The notes: a model not told the origin generated them from the sequence alone. Shown: positions 25,308 through 35,341, counted from the stretch's first letter. The stretch: DNA of 64,000 nt from Actinomyces procaprae (GCF_004798665.1 NZ_CP039292.1:2232001-2296000); one strand, 5' to 3'. Translations and numbers: made by a program.

Positions 25308-26291
25308 ATGCACGCACCGAGCGCCCCGGGCGGCCTCTCCCGGCCCTGGTGCTTCGAGGCCACCGGCTGTCACTGGACGGTTAATACACGCACTCAGCTG
25401 CCCGACACGCTGCGCAAGCGGATCACGAAGCGCGTCACCACCTTCGAGGACGTCTGGTCCCGCTTTCGGCCGGGCTCGCTGGTCAGGCGGGCGGCCGCCG
25501 GGGCACTCCCCCGCCGGGCCGACGGCGGGGTGGAGCTGAGCCTGCCTGCCAGGTCCAGCACGCTGCTGGAGCTGTACGACCGCCTGCACGCGGCGACGGA
25601 CGGACGCATCGATCCGCTGGTCGGCGCAGACCTGATGGCACTCGGCTACGACGCCGAATACAGCTTCGTGGTGCGCGACGGCGCCGCCCACAGGCTCGGG
25701 GCCGACCATGGGCGGCCCACCTGGGCGGACACCGCCCGCCACGATGGCGACAGGCTAGTGCTGCGCGAGCCGGCGCTGATCGACGTCGGCGCCGCCGGCA
25801 AGGGCTTCCTGGCCGACCTGCTCGCCGACTGGCTGAAGGACGCCGACCAGGAGGAGTACGTGATCGACGCGAGCGGCGACCTGCTGGTGCGCTGCTCCGA
25901 GCCGGTGCGCGTCGGCCTGGAGCGGCCCGGGGCGAGGAGCGGAGGCGAGGGCGAGGTGGTCGGCGTCGTTGAGCTGACCGACGGCGCGGTGTGCGCCTCG
26001 GGCATCTCCCGCCGCACCTGGGGGCCGGGACTGCACCACATCCTGGATGCGCACACGGGCCTGCCGGTACAGGGAATGAACGCCGTCATCGCGACCTGGG
26101 CGGTAGCGAGCAGTTGCGCCGTCGCGGACGGACTGGCCACGGCGCTGTTCGTGAGTGATCCCGCGGCCCTGGCGGCTGCGGGCTTCGACTACGACTTCAC
26201 CCTGCTGCGCGCCGACGGCTCCGCGGCCGTCTCCCGCACCTGGCACGACCTGCCCGCCGCACTCTTCACCGCCCCTCACCGAGATCGGTAG
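25308..26291 (+). CDS. apbE: FAD:protein FMN transferase ApbE
   Basis: 327-aa ApbE-family enzyme that moves FMN from FAD onto a Ser/Thr of FMN_bind proteins. Recognised from LIDVGAAGKGFLADLLADWL, VIDASGDLLVRC and HHILDAHTGLPV blocks, which match the family flavin and magnesium sites. The start at 25308 follows GGGAGG; an ATG 33 bp upstream is possible. No signal peptide or lipobox is visible, so the enzyme should stay in the cytoplasm. It is divergent from the iron operon whose last gene encodes an FMN_bind lipoprotein, its likely substrate. Its last four codons and stop lie at the start of a 23-bp tandem repeat array. Confidence 0.9.
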   Translation: MHAPSAPGGLSRPWCFEATGCHWTVNTRTQLPDTLRKRITKRVTTFEDVWSRFRPGSLVRRAAAGALPRRADGGVELSLPARSSTLLELYDRLHAATDGRIDPLVGADLMALGYDAEYSFVVRDGAAHRLGADHGRPTWADTARHDGDRLVLREPALIDVGAAGKGFLADLLADWLKDADQEEYVIDASGDLLVRCSEPVRVGLERPGARSGGEGEVVGVVELTDGAVCASGISRRTWGPGLHHILDAHTGLPVQGMNAVIATWAVASSCAVADGLATALFVSDPAALAAAGFDYDFTLLRADGSAAVSRTWHDLPAALFTAPHRDR

Positions 26292-26407
26292 AAGTTACGT
26301 ACCGAGGTCGGTAGAACTTACGCACCGAGATCGGTAGAAGTTACGTACCGAGGTCGGTAGAAGTCACGCACCGAGATCGGTAGAACTTACGTACCGAGAT
26401 CGGTCGG
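26281..26407. repeat. 23-bp tandem repeat array, five copies plus a partial
   Basis: Five complete units of 23 bp (26281, 26304, 26327, 26350 and 26373) and a 12-bp partial at 26396. Units begin GAGATCGGTAGAA or GAGGTCGGTAGAA and end ACGTACC or ACGCACC, mostly alternating, so there is a higher period of 46 bp. GGTA and TACC within each unit form short inverted repeats. The array lies between convergent genes: the apbE stop codon is inside the first unit and the stop of the GntR gene is inside the fifth. There are no spacers, so it is not CRISPR. Confidence 0.9.
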
Positions 26408-26770
26408 AGACGGAAGATCGCGCCGCAGGCAGTCCTGCACGGCTGCCACGATCTGCGCGTCGGTGAGCCCGAGCCCCCGCATTCCGGCGACGCAGTACGC
26501 CGCGAGCTCGGCCGCGCTGCTCCCGCCCACGGCCGCGGGCGGCGCGACGATCGTGCCGGTGCGCCGGTTGGTGCGGACCAGGCCGGCCTGTTCGAGCTCT
26601 CGGTAGGCCCGGGCAACCGTCCCCGGAGCGACCCCGAGGTCCGCTGCGAGCCGACGTACCGAGGGCAGCCTCGTCCCGACGTCGATCTCCCCGGTGACGA
26701 TCTGCGCCCTCAACTGGTCCCGGATCTGCTCGTAGGGGGGTGTCCGGCCGGAGGCGTCGACCGTCAGCAC
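26387..26770 (-). CDS. GntR-family regulator, YtrA type
   Basis: 127-aa transcription factor with a winged helix-turn-helix at about residues 10-78 (PPYEQIRDQLRAQIVTGEIDVGTRLPSVRRLAADLG...TVARAYRELEQAGLV) and a short helical C-terminal segment for dimerisation, typical of the small YtrA subfamily. YtrA regulators usually control an adjacent membrane or ABC transporter gene. Here the start overlaps the end of the membrane-protein gene by seven bases. Its final codons (DLGT and TAA) are provided by the tandem repeat array. A strong dyad upstream of the operon is its probable operator. Confidence 0.9.
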   Translation of the reverse strand: MLTVDASGRTPPYEQIRDQLRAQIVTGEIDVGTRLPSVRRLAADLGVAPGTVARAYRELEQAGLVRTNRRTGTIVAPPAAVGGSSAAELAAYCVAGMRGLGLTDAQIVAAVQDCLRRDLPSPTDLGT

Positions 26771-27708
26771 GCCCGCCCCTCCTGCGCATGCCCCGTGAGG
26801 TCATGGTCGCGCCACAGCCCCAGGGAGGGGTTGCGCACCCGCCGTCCGCGCTGCCACGGCACGAGAATCGCCGCCCAGCAGGCGAGCCCCACAAGAAGGG
26901 CGGCCAGCCCCAGGAGCGCGGTCAGCTCCATGCCCCGGGCACGCACCTCCGGGGCGATCAGCCACGTGGCAGAGGTCCCGAGAATGACCAGGGTCGCCAG
27001 GAGCCCGGTGCCAACAACCACGTCGAGCACTCCCCTGACGGCGCCCGAGCGCAGCGCATCATCCCAGGCGAGCTCGAGGTCGCTGTGTGCCCGCTGGGGA
27101 CGATCGGCCAGGACCGCTGCGAGCCGCAGGCAGAGCATCTCCGCGACTCCCACACACGCCCCCGCGCCGATGACTGCCGCGAGCACCAGCCACCCGCCGT
27201 CCGGGCGCAGCGGGGTCAGCACCCACACGCCCAGGGCGGCGATGCAGGCGAAAGCGATGGACAGGACCGCAAGGAGCGCCGCACGACGGTCCCAGCGGTC
27301 GCAGTAATCCCTCCACGTCGTGGCCCGGGCGCGGGCCACCCGGGGCGCGGCTGGGAGGGGATCGACCACCTCCCGCATCAGGCCGATGATCGCGCCGGTC
27401 GCATGCCCAAGAGCAGTGGCCAGGAGCGTGATGAGCGGCACGAGGTGGACGGCGCCGAACGCCTGGGCCGCCGCGGCCATCGCGACCCCCACTGCCCAGC
27501 CGCCCCAGCCCCAGGCGACGGCGGTATGCGACCGCAGGCGCAGGCGCGAGAGCACCTGCTGCCGAAGGTCGGGCGGCAGCACGAGCCCCTGTCCGCCGAG
27601 GTACTCCTCGGTGTGTTGATCCCGGCCGGGGCCATCCCGGAGTGCGCTCGCGGCGGGCAGCTGGAATAAGACGGCGGCGATGAGCACCCAAACGACGAAT
27701 GTCGACAT
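26764..27708 (-). CDS. Membrane protein linked to GntR regulator
   Basis: 314-aa protein with about seven predicted membrane helices: an N-terminal one (FVVWVLIAAVLFQL), pairs around 65-105 and 150-190, and two or three near the C-terminus (DVVVGTGLLATLVILG, LTALLGLAALLVGLACW). Cytoplasmic loops are Arg-rich. Family not recognised. GGGAGG precedes two adjacent ATGs; the second (27708) has the better spacing. Overlap with the YtrA-type regulator and an operator over the promoter suggest a two-gene autoregulated stress unit, possibly envelope-related. Confidence 0.8.
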   Translation of the reverse strand: MSTFVVWVLIAAVLFQLPAASALRDGPGRDQHTEEYLGGQGLVLPPDLRQQVLSRLRLRSHTAVAWGWGGWAVGVAMAAAAQAFGAVHLVPLITLLATALGHATGAIIGLMREVVDPLPAAPRVARARATTWRDYCDRWDRRAALLAVLSIAFACIAALGVWVLTPLRPDGGWLVLAAVIGAGACVGVAEMLCLRLAAVLADRPQRAHSDLELAWDDALRSGAVRGVLDVVVGTGLLATLVILGTSATWLIAPEVRARGMELTALLGLAALLVGLACWAAILVPWQRGRRVRNPSLGLWRDHDLTGHAQEGRAC

Positions 27709-27725
27709 CATCGACCTCCCACTCA

Positions 27726-27756
27726 GTGTACCAACACACTTAGTGTGTCAGTACAC
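27726..27756 (-). promoter_or_regulatory. 31-bp dyad operator of the GntR/membrane-protein operon
   Basis: Outer half-sites GTGTAC and GTACAC enclose inner half-sites ACACACT and AGTGTGT, giving a nested dyad with 26 of 31 positions symmetric. It lies 18 bp upstream of the membrane-protein start and overlaps a possible minus-strand promoter (CTGACA ... TACACT, spacing about 15). It fits autorepression by the YtrA-type regulator. Confidence 0.7.
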
Positions 27757-27860
27757 CGCGTGACTGTCAACTCCCACGGGTCCACCCGGCGACTCCGAGT
27801 CGCTCACAATGCGCGCCCTCAAGGCATCACTATTCGTGGTCGCGAAGCGGTGCAGACGAC

Positions 27861-29540
27861 CTACCTCATGCCATGCGCCCCGGGACGGAGCGTCGGCATA
27901 CCAATGGCCACGGGCGCCGCATCCGGCTCGGGCTCGGCGTGGGATTCACGGCGACGGCGCTCCCAGGCATCCCCGGCCCGGGTGCGCCGCACCTCGAACA
28001 GGGCGGGGCCGCCGTCCAGCCAGATGCGGTCCCCGGCACCTCGGCCCGCACCATCCACGGCCGCCCCATCGGCCGCGACGCCGCAGCGGGCGGAGTCGGC
28101 AATGAGGTTGTGGGGGGCGCCGTGCGTGACGCGGACGGTGAGCATGTCTCCGGGTCGCGGGGCGCCGGCGGCGTAGTCGTCCGCAGCCAGTCCGGCCGGC
28201 AGGGCGGCGTGCACCAGGCGGTTGTCGGCGGCGCGACCGGAGATGCGTGCAGTGGCCCGGTCGCGGCGGCCCTCGCCCTCGGCCACGAGGATCTCGACGA
28301 TGCGCCCCTCCTGACGCTCGTTCTCCTCCCGGGTGATGCGGCGCACGAGCTCGTCCAGTCGGGCGTAGCGCTCCTTGACCACCTCGATCGGCACCTGGTC
28401 GGGCATGCCCGCGGCCGGGGTGCCCGGGCGTGGGGAGAACTCGAAGGTGAAGGCGGAGGCGAAGCGGGCCTGCTCCACGACGTCGAGGGTCGCTTGGAAG
28501 TCCGCCTCGGTCTCACCGGGGAAGCCGACGATCAGGTCGGTGGTGATGGCGGCCTGCGGCATCCGGTCGCGCACGCGCTCGAGGATGTCGAGGAACCGGC
28601 GGGTTCGGTAGGAGCGGCGCATGGCGCGCAGTATCCGGTCCGATCCGGATTGCAGCGGCATGTGCAGGCTCGGCATGACCGCGGGCGTGTCGGCCATGGC
28701 GTCGATGACGTCGTCGGTGAAGGCCGCCGGGTGCGGGCTGGTGAAGCGCACCCGCTCAATGCCCTCCACGCTCCCGGCCGCGCGCAGCAGGCCGGCGAAG
28801 GCGCCACGTTCACCGAAGCCGACGCCGTAGGAGTTGACGTTCTGCCCCAGCAGGGTGACCTCGATGGTGCCCTGGGCGGCGACGGCCTGGACCTCGGCCA
28901 GGATGTCACCGGGGCGCCGGTCGCGCTGCTTGCCGCGCAGGGAGGGGACGATGCAGAAGGTGCAGGTGTTGTTGCAGCCCACCGCAATGGACACCCAGGC
29001 GGCGTAGGGCGACTCACGCCGGGTGGGCAGGGTGGAGGGGAAGACCTTAAGGGATTCCTCGATCTCGACGGCGGCCTCGGCGTTGTGGCGGGCGCGGTCC
29101 AGCAGCGCGGGCAGCACGTCGATGTTGTGGGTGCCGAAGACGACGTCGACCCACGGGGCCTTCTCGACGATCCCCTCCCCCATCTGCTGGGCCAGGCAGC
29201 CGGCGACGGCGATCTGCATGCCGGGGCGCTCCCGCTTTACGGCGGCGAGCTGACCGAGGTTGCCGAACAGGCGGGTGGCGGCGTTCTCCCGCACGGAGCA
29301 GGTGTTGATGATGACGACGTCCGCGCCGCCGTCACCGGCCGCGGTAGCACGCGCCGCCACCTCGGGAACGTCCTCGGCGCGGCGGTATCCCGCCTGCTCC
29401 AGCAGGCCCGCCATGTGCTCGGAGTCGTGGACATTCATCTGGCAGCCGAGCGTGCGCACGTGGTAGGTGCGGGGCAGGCCCGCGCCCCGTGTCCGCTCGT
29501 TCGGGGATGCGGTGCTGGTAGGCGTGGCGGTCGTAGTCAT
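27861..29540 (-). CDS. miaB: tRNA-2-methylthio-N6-dimethylallyladenosine synthase MiaB
   Basis: 559-aa radical-SAM methylthiotransferase acting on i6A37 in tRNA after MiaA. The N-terminal UPF0004 domain begins [14 protein letters not shown] (first cluster cysteine at 33, others in NTCSVREN and AGCLAQ). The radical-SAM motif is GCNNTCTFC near residues 188-196, and a TRAM domain begins at about [14 protein letters not shown]. Beyond TRAM there is an Arg/Glu/Pro-rich extension of some 40 residues ending RPGAHGMR that is not part of the known fold. The start at 29540 (MTTTATPTS) was chosen over an open upstream leader of poor composition. Confidence 0.95.
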   Translation of the reverse strand: MTTTATPTSTASPNERTRGAGLPRTYHVRTLGCQMNVHDSEHMAGLLEQAGYRRAEDVPEVAARATAAGDGGADVVIINTCSVRENAATRLFGNLGQLAAVKRERPGMQIAVAGCLAQQMGEGIVEKAPWVDVVFGTHNIDVLPALLDRARHNAEAAVEIEESLKVFPSTLPTRRESPYAAWVSIAVGCNNTCTFCIVPSLRGKQRDRRPGDILAEVQAVAAQGTIEVTLLGQNVNSYGVGFGERGAFAGLLRAAGSVEGIERVRFTSPHPAAFTDDVIDAMADTPAVMPSLHMPLQSGSDRILRAMRRSYRTRRFLDILERVRDRMPQAAITTDLIVGFPGETEADFQATLDVVEQARFASAFTFEFSPRPGTPAAGMPDQVPIEVVKERYARLDELVRRITREENERQEGRIVEILVAEGEGRRDRATARISGRAADNRLVHAALPAGLAADDYAAGAPRPGDMLTVRVTHGAPHNLIADSARCGVAADGAAVDGAGRGAGDRIWLDGGPALFEVRRTRAGDAWERRRRESHAEPEPDAAPVAIGMPTLRPGAHGMR

Positions 29541-29642
29541 CGCGGGCAGTGTAGGCCCGTCGGGCACCCGGATCGACGTCCGGGCTGTGGACCTGGGGCG
29601 CACGGCGGGCACCCGGCCGCCCATTCCGGTGCGGCGGACGGC

Positions 29643-31145
29643 TCAGCGACGTCGCTGGGCGAGGCGGGCATCGTGCTCCGCGGCGGCGGCGAATGCCGCT
29701 CCCGGTGCGGCCACCGAGCCGAAGCTGGCCAGGTCGCGGCGGAAGACGACGGCGGCGAACCAGTCCATCATGATGCGCACCTTCCGGTTCAGGGTCGGCA
29801 TGGCGTAGACGTGATAGCCGCGATGCGCGGTCCATGCCATGAATCCGCGCAGGTTGTGGCCCATAATGCGGGCCACTCCCTTGCCGATTCCCAGCGAGGC
29901 GACCGTGCCGAGGTTCTCGTGCCGGTAGGAGGACAGCTGCGGGCTCTCGCCGGACTGCGCCGTCAGCGCCGCAACCAGGTTGGCGGCCAGTACCTTCGCC
30001 TGCCGAACGGCGTGCTGCGCGGTGGGGGCGCAGGTGGCCTCCGGGTCGGCACTGGTCAGGTCCGGTACGGCGGCGCAGTCTCCGGCGGCCCAGGCGCCGT
30101 CCACGACGACGCCGTCACGAGCCACCTGCAGCGTGGGCCGGGCGGTGACGCGGCCGCGAGCATCAATCGGCAGGTCGGAGTCGGCCAGCACCGGCGCGGC
30201 CTTGACGCCGGCGGTCCACACGATGGTGTCGGCGTCGAACTCGCTGCCGTCGGACAGGACCACGTGCCCGTCCACGCAGGAGTTCAGGAAGGTGGACAGG
30301 CGCACGTCGATGTCACGCTCGCGCAGCTGCTGGAGGCCGTAGCCGGACAGCTCCTCGGTGAGCTCCGGCAGGATCCGCCGGGTGCCCTCCACCAGCACGA
30401 AGTGCACGTCCTCCTGCTCGATGCTGGGGATCTTGGCGACGGCGGCACGCGCCATGTCCTCCAGCTCGGCGATCGCCTCGACGCCGGCGAATCCGCCGCC
30501 CACGAACACGAAGGTGAGCAGGCGGCGGCGTCGGGCGTGGTCCCAGGTGGAGGCGGCGTCCTCGATGCGGGAGAGCACCCGGTTGCGCAGGGCAAGGGCC
30601 TCCTCCACCTGCTTGAAGCCGAGGGCCTGCTCGGCCAGCCCGGGGATGGGCAGGGTACGGGCCTCGGCGCCGAGGGCCAGCACCAGTTGGTCATAGGCGA
30701 GCGGGTACGGTTCGGGGGCCAATAGCGTGGACTCGGGCACCGGGGGCGTGATGGTGATGGTGCGGCCGGCGTGATCGATGCCGGCGACCGAGCCGGTGAT
30801 GATGGTGATGCCGTCCAGGCTGCGCCGGTGTGGGGCCACGACGTGCCGGGGCTGGATGGAGCCGGCGGCCACCTCCGGGAGGAATGGCTGGTAGGTCATG
30901 TACGGCCGCGGGTCGACGACGGCGATCTCCACCTCGTCGGTGTTCAGCCGCCTCCGCAGCTCCCTGGCAGTGGTGAAGCCGACGTAGCCGCCCCCGGCTA
31001 TGACCACGCGCGGCGGCCGGTGGCGGTCGGGGCCGACGGCGACGGCGGGCACGTGCGGGCGGGCCGGACGGGCGGAAAGGGCGAGCGCGGCGCCAGCAGC
31101 GGCGAGGCCCACGGTGCCCAGTGCGATGGCAACAGGACGTCTCAT
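29643..31145 (-). CDS. ndh: Type II NADH dehydrogenase (NDH-2)
   Basis: 500-aa single-subunit NADH:quinone oxidoreductase that passes electrons to quinones at the membrane face without pumping protons. Two dinucleotide-binding folds are visible: VVIAGGGYVGFTTAREL near residue 47 (FAD) and FVFVGGGFAGVEAIAEL in the middle (NADH). The conserved AAGDCAAVPD segment and the amphipathic C-terminal region (MPTLNRKVRIMMDWFAAVVF) that docks to the membrane are present. An extra N-terminal hydrophobic segment (ALGTVGLAAAGAALALSA) may act as a membrane anchor, which is uncommon. It is monocistronic, convergent with nothing, and divergent from the lipoprotein gene. Confidence 0.92.
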   Translation of the reverse strand: MRRPVAIALGTVGLAAAGAALALSARPARPHVPAVAVGPDRHRPPRVVIAGGGYVGFTTARELRRRLNTDEVEIAVVDPRPYMTYQPFLPEVAAGSIQPRHVVAPHRRSLDGITIITGSVAGIDHAGRTITITPPVPESTLLAPEPYPLAYDQLVLALGAEARTLPIPGLAEQALGFKQVEEALALRNRVLSRIEDAASTWDHARRRRLLTFVFVGGGFAGVEAIAELEDMARAAVAKIPSIEQEDVHFVLVEGTRRILPELTEELSGYGLQQLRERDIDVRLSTFLNSCVDGHVVLSDGSEFDADTIVWTAGVKAAPVLADSDLPIDARGRVTARPTLQVARDGVVVDGAWAAGDCAAVPDLTSADPEATCAPTAQHAVRQAKVLAANLVAALTAQSGESPQLSSYRHENLGTVASLGIGKGVARIMGHNLRGFMAWTAHRGYHVYAMPTLNRKVRIMMDWFAAVVFRRDLASFGSVAAPGAAFAAAAEHDARLAQRRR

Positions 31146-31371
31146 AGGAGAAATGTAAGGATTGCCTTATGCAAGAGGGAAGCGGCGCCTGCGCCACCTC
31201 CCATGATTCGCCTCACATCCCCGCGCCGGCACGCCGGAGCCGACGCCAGCGAGAATCCGCAGCGCCAGCCACCGCACCTGTACCGGTGCCCGTGTGCGGG
31301 CCTTGCCACGACAGGCGCGCTCCCACCTAGACTGGTCGTTGTCCCATTCCTTGACCCAAGGTTATATAGAA

Positions 31372-32664
31372 ATGCTGTTTCGTAACCTCCCCCGCCGCAC
31401 GGCTGTGCTGCTCACCGCCGCCACCCTGGCCGCCGCAACCGCCTGCTCCTCCCCCACAGGGACGGACACCGAGGCCTCCGCCGCCGCGTCGCCGAGTCGT
31501 TCCACTTACGGCACGCAGACCCCCTTGGTGGGCAACTCGAACTACGAGGCGGTCGGCCTGACCGCCACCACCCTCAGCATCAAGGCCGAGGCGGGTACGG
31601 TCCGCACCGACGAGCTCGGCGTCACCTTCATCCAGCCGCGTGTTGACGAATCCGCGGACTTGACGGTCCGCCGTGCCCTGTGGGACGGCACCGAGGCCTG
31701 GTCGGCCACGGTTCCGGTACCCGATGGCGCCGCCGACATGCAGGCACAGTTGAGCCTGGACCCGGCGATCGGCGTCGTCTCGGTGTGGTTCTCCGGCCCG
31801 GACGCGCCGAGTGAGGACGGCGCCAGCTTCCTGAGGAACACCTACGCCATGGCGAATCAGGTCACCTGGCTGGACGTGGAGACCGGCCGGGCCGTCTCCG
31901 AGGATCTGATGGTCAGCGCCTTCGATCTTGCGGGGGCGTCTGTGCGCACGAATGAGGACTTCGTGGGCGCTATCGTCATGGAGGACGAGTCGACGACCTC
32001 CGGCGTGCTGCATGTCGACGCCGACCTCACCTTGGTCGGCTCGGCCTGGGGCGAACTGATCTCGGCTGAGGGCGACTTCCAATTGAGCGACGTATCCCAG
32101 TGGAACAGCGCGCCTTTGTTCACGCTCATCGACAAGAATGACGACAGCAACAACATCGTGCAGCTCGGCTCCACCGAGCTGCTGACCGCCGACAGTGACG
32201 CCATCCGGTACATCCCCGGCCCCACACACCTGGGGCTGAAGCACAACGAGGACCTGTGGCTCGTGGATGGGACCGGAGGCGTCACCACGGTGGACACCAG
32301 TGCCTGCGAGCTGGGCAACAACCACCTGTACCCGACAATCTCCGACACGGCCCTGTACACGGGCCTCGCCCGTGTATCACTCGCCGACCAGTCGGTGGAG
32401 TGCCTGGCAGATATCGCCCCCACCCCGGACGCCAAGATCACCGGGGAGTTCTCCGACGGCGCCCTGCTGCTCACATCAGCTCTGTCCGACGCGCAGGTGC
32501 GCGGCACCTGGCTGGTTCCGGCGGACCGCTCAGAGCCGGTGGAGCTGGACAGCCTCGGCCCGGTTAAGGTGCACGCGGACCACATCGTCAGCATCGTGGA
32601 CGGCTCCGACAGCACGTTCGTAGACGTCTACGACTACCGCGATCTGCTGCCGGCGCAGCAGTGA
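31372..32664 (+). CDS. Putative lipoprotein, 430 aa
   Basis: Exported lipoprotein of unknown function. Signal peptide FRNLPRRTAVLLTAATLAAA with lipobox ATAC (Cys 25), then a Ser/Thr-rich linker and a long beta-rich domain with repeated hydrophobic-polar strands (IGVVSVWFSG, LWLVDGTGGVTTVDTS, ADHIVSIVDGSDSTFVDVYD) resembling a beta-propeller, which is inference only. Start: ATG 31372 follows the AT-rich GTTATATAGAA, which looks more like a promoter -10 region than a ribosome-binding site, so the transcript may be leaderless. Upstream in-frame starts fall in non-coding-like sequence. Confidence 0.82.
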   Translation: MLFRNLPRRTAVLLTAATLAAATACSSPTGTDTEASAAASPSRSTYGTQTPLVGNSNYEAVGLTATTLSIKAEAGTVRTDELGVTFIQPRVDESADLTVRRALWDGTEAWSATVPVPDGAADMQAQLSLDPAIGVVSVWFSGPDAPSEDGASFLRNTYAMANQVTWLDVETGRAVSEDLMVSAFDLAGASVRTNEDFVGAIVMEDESTTSGVLHVDADLTLVGSAWGELISAEGDFQLSDVSQWNSAPLFTLIDKNDDSNNIVQLGSTELLTADSDAIRYIPGPTHLGLKHNEDLWLVDGTGGVTTVDTSACELGNNHLYPTISDTALYTGLARVSLADQSVECLADIAPTPDAKITGEFSDGALLLTSALSDAQVRGTWLVPADRSEPVELDSLGPVKVHADHIVSIVDGSDSTFVDVYDYRDLLPAQQ

Positions 32665-32822
32665 CGTCGACCGCCGAGCACCGCCGGGCAGGGCTAGGCG
32701 CCAGGGCTGGGTCGTGTTGCGTGAGTCGTTCGTGGTGGTGGGACGGTGCCGACGATGTGGGTGGTGGTCTGGTAGCGGATGGCGAGCTGGTCGCAGCTGG
32801 TGGCTGCGGGCCTGAGTTTGAG

Positions 32823-32950
32823 TGGACCGCTCACGCCCCGTTGGACCGCTCACGCGCCGATGGACCGCTCACGCCCCGTTGGACCGCTGTAACCGGCGGC
32901 TACGGCGGTCCAACGGGGGCACAGGGGTCCAACGGGGGCACAGGGGTCCA
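32823..32950. repeat. Palindromic 19-bp repeat element E
   Basis: Three contiguous 19-bp units (TGGACCGCTCACGCCCCGT and variants) at 32823-32879, a central hairpin at 32880-32912 with stem TGGACCGC / GCGGTCCA, and two units in inverted orientation (ACGGGGGCACAGGGGTCCA) at 32913-32931 and 32932-32950. Left and right units match at 15 of 19 positions. Read with a shifted phase the unit contains ACGCCCCGTTGG, close to the core of the 20-bp units in elements A-D. The rest of the 427-bp gap between the lipoprotein gene and recX shows no gene. Confidence 0.85.
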
Positions 32951-33091
32951 ACTGGCAGGCTCGACGGCCACGCACCCAGACACCCGGCCGCGCGCCCCCG
33001 CCCAGGCTCCAACACAACCGGGCCTAGGCGCCCCGGCCGGTCCCGAGCAGGGCCGCAGCCTACGTGCGTCGTCGACGGGGAAACGCCGGAG

Positions 33092-33582
33092 CTACTCCTC
33101 CGCCAGTGCCCGGTCGACGGCGTCGGCGGCAACGTCCGCCGAGTAGCCCTTGCGTCCCAGCGCCGCCAGCGCCCGCCGACGACGCACGGCCGTCTCAAGC
33201 CCCCGGCTGGCGGCCAGGCGCTTGCGGGCCAAGGCCGCAGCGGCCGTCGCCTCGTCCTCGCCGTCGATCTGCGCCAACGCCGCGCGGATGTGCTCCTCCC
33301 CCAGCCCCTTGCGGTGCAGCTCATCGGCGATGGCGCGACGGGCGGCACCCTTCTCTGTGAAACGGGTGCGTGCCAGGCGGGCGGCGTAGGCGGCGTCGTC
33401 GATCACCCCGGCGGTCTCCAGGCGGTCCAAAACCTCCTGGGCAATGGCCGAATCGACGTTCTTACGCTCCAGTAGCTGCGCCAGCGCGGCACGTGGGGCG
33501 GCGGAACGGTCCAGACGGCGCAGGACCATGTCGCGAGCCGCCTCGACCTGCTGCGCATGCGCATCGGGGGTGAGCCAGGGCA

Positions 33583-33583
<1 letters not shown>
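33092..33583 (-). CDS. recX: Regulatory protein RecX
   Basis: 163-aa modulator that binds RecA filaments and limits their growth. Made of the usual three-helix repeats (ARDMVLRRLDRSAAPRAALAQLLERK, AIAQEVLDRLETAGVIDDAAYAARLARTRF, AIADELHRKGLGEEHIRAAL). The start at 33583 overlaps the last base of the recA stop codon (TGATG), so it is translationally coupled to recA as in most actinobacteria. Length is normal. Element E lies just downstream. Confidence 0.93.
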
Positions 33584-34767
<1,184 letters not shown>

Positions 34768-34943
34768 TGGTATTCCTCTGTTCTCATGCGGCTCGCCGCC
34801 GCGGTGGATACGGCTGGTCCTGTTGCGGGTCCCCTCTCCGGGGCTCGCGAACGACGTTATGCCGGACCACCGACATGTTTCACGACCCATTGGCCGCCCC
34901 TGTGGACGTGGGGTGCGCGAACGCCGCCTGTGGACAACAGTAG

Positions 34944-34959
34944 GCGAACAACTGTTCGA
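34944..34959 (-). promoter_or_regulatory. SOS (LexA) box upstream of recA
   Basis: GCGAACAACTGTTCGA fits the actinobacterial/Gram-positive SOS box CGAACNNNNGTTCG, with a perfect CGAAC/GTTCG dyad. It lies 177 bp upstream of the recA start on the minus strand, just below the stop of the DUF3046 gene, and indicates DNA-damage induction of recA-recX from a promoter in this gap. Confidence 0.8.
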
Positions 34960-34972
34960 ATGAGGAGTGCAC

Positions 34973-35209
34973 TCACCGCGTGTCGCGACGGCGACGTCGC
35001 GGATCATCGCGGAATACCCACCGATCCGCCTCACTGCGGTCCGTGTCATCACACAGGGCGTGCCAGACATCACGCGGCGGCACACCCGCCTCCAGGGCCT
35101 CAGTGCAGGTCCGCCCGATACCGGTCAGCACCAGGTCCTGCGCCAAGGAGCGCCCATAGGCGGAGCCGAAAACGGCGTCGACGGCGCGCCAGAACTCAGA
35201 GTGCTTCAT
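34973..35209 (-). CDS. DUF3046 family protein
   Basis: 78-aa actinobacterial protein of unknown function. [54 protein letters not shown] is the DUF3046 signature and the protein is close to the family's usual length of about 65-80 residues. A basic tail ([11 protein letters not shown]) ends it. Its place between clgR and recA is the conserved actinobacterial arrangement. It ends only about 15 bp before the SOS box, so it is transcribed separately from or partly through into recA. Confidence 0.9.
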   Translation of the reverse strand: MKHSEFWRAVDAVFGSAYGRSLAQDLVLTGIGRTCTEALEAGVPPRDVWHALCDDTDRSEADRWVFRDDPRRRRRDTR

Positions 35210-35273
35210 GTTGCTTCCTGCGTTCCTTAGGTGAGAGCAGACGGATCATGGTAGCCCGGTGCGCCGGGCGCAG

Positions 35274-35318
35274 CTGTGCCCGGGCACCATCCGCCGCAGC
35301 GGACGAGCCCGGGCACAG
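35274..35318 (-). terminator. Hairpin downstream of clgR
   Basis: CTGTGCCCGGGC (35274-35285) and GCCCGGGCACAG (35307-35318) form a perfect 12-bp stem; the loop contains a second small stem, TCCGC with GCGGA. It starts about 24 bp after the clgR stop in its direction of transcription. No T-tract follows. Confidence 0.65.
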
Positions 35319-35341
35319 GCAGTATGGATCCCGGATCCGAT

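Noticed and set aside
26281..26407. CRISPR array
   Set aside because: Pure tandem repeats of 23 bp without unique spacers.
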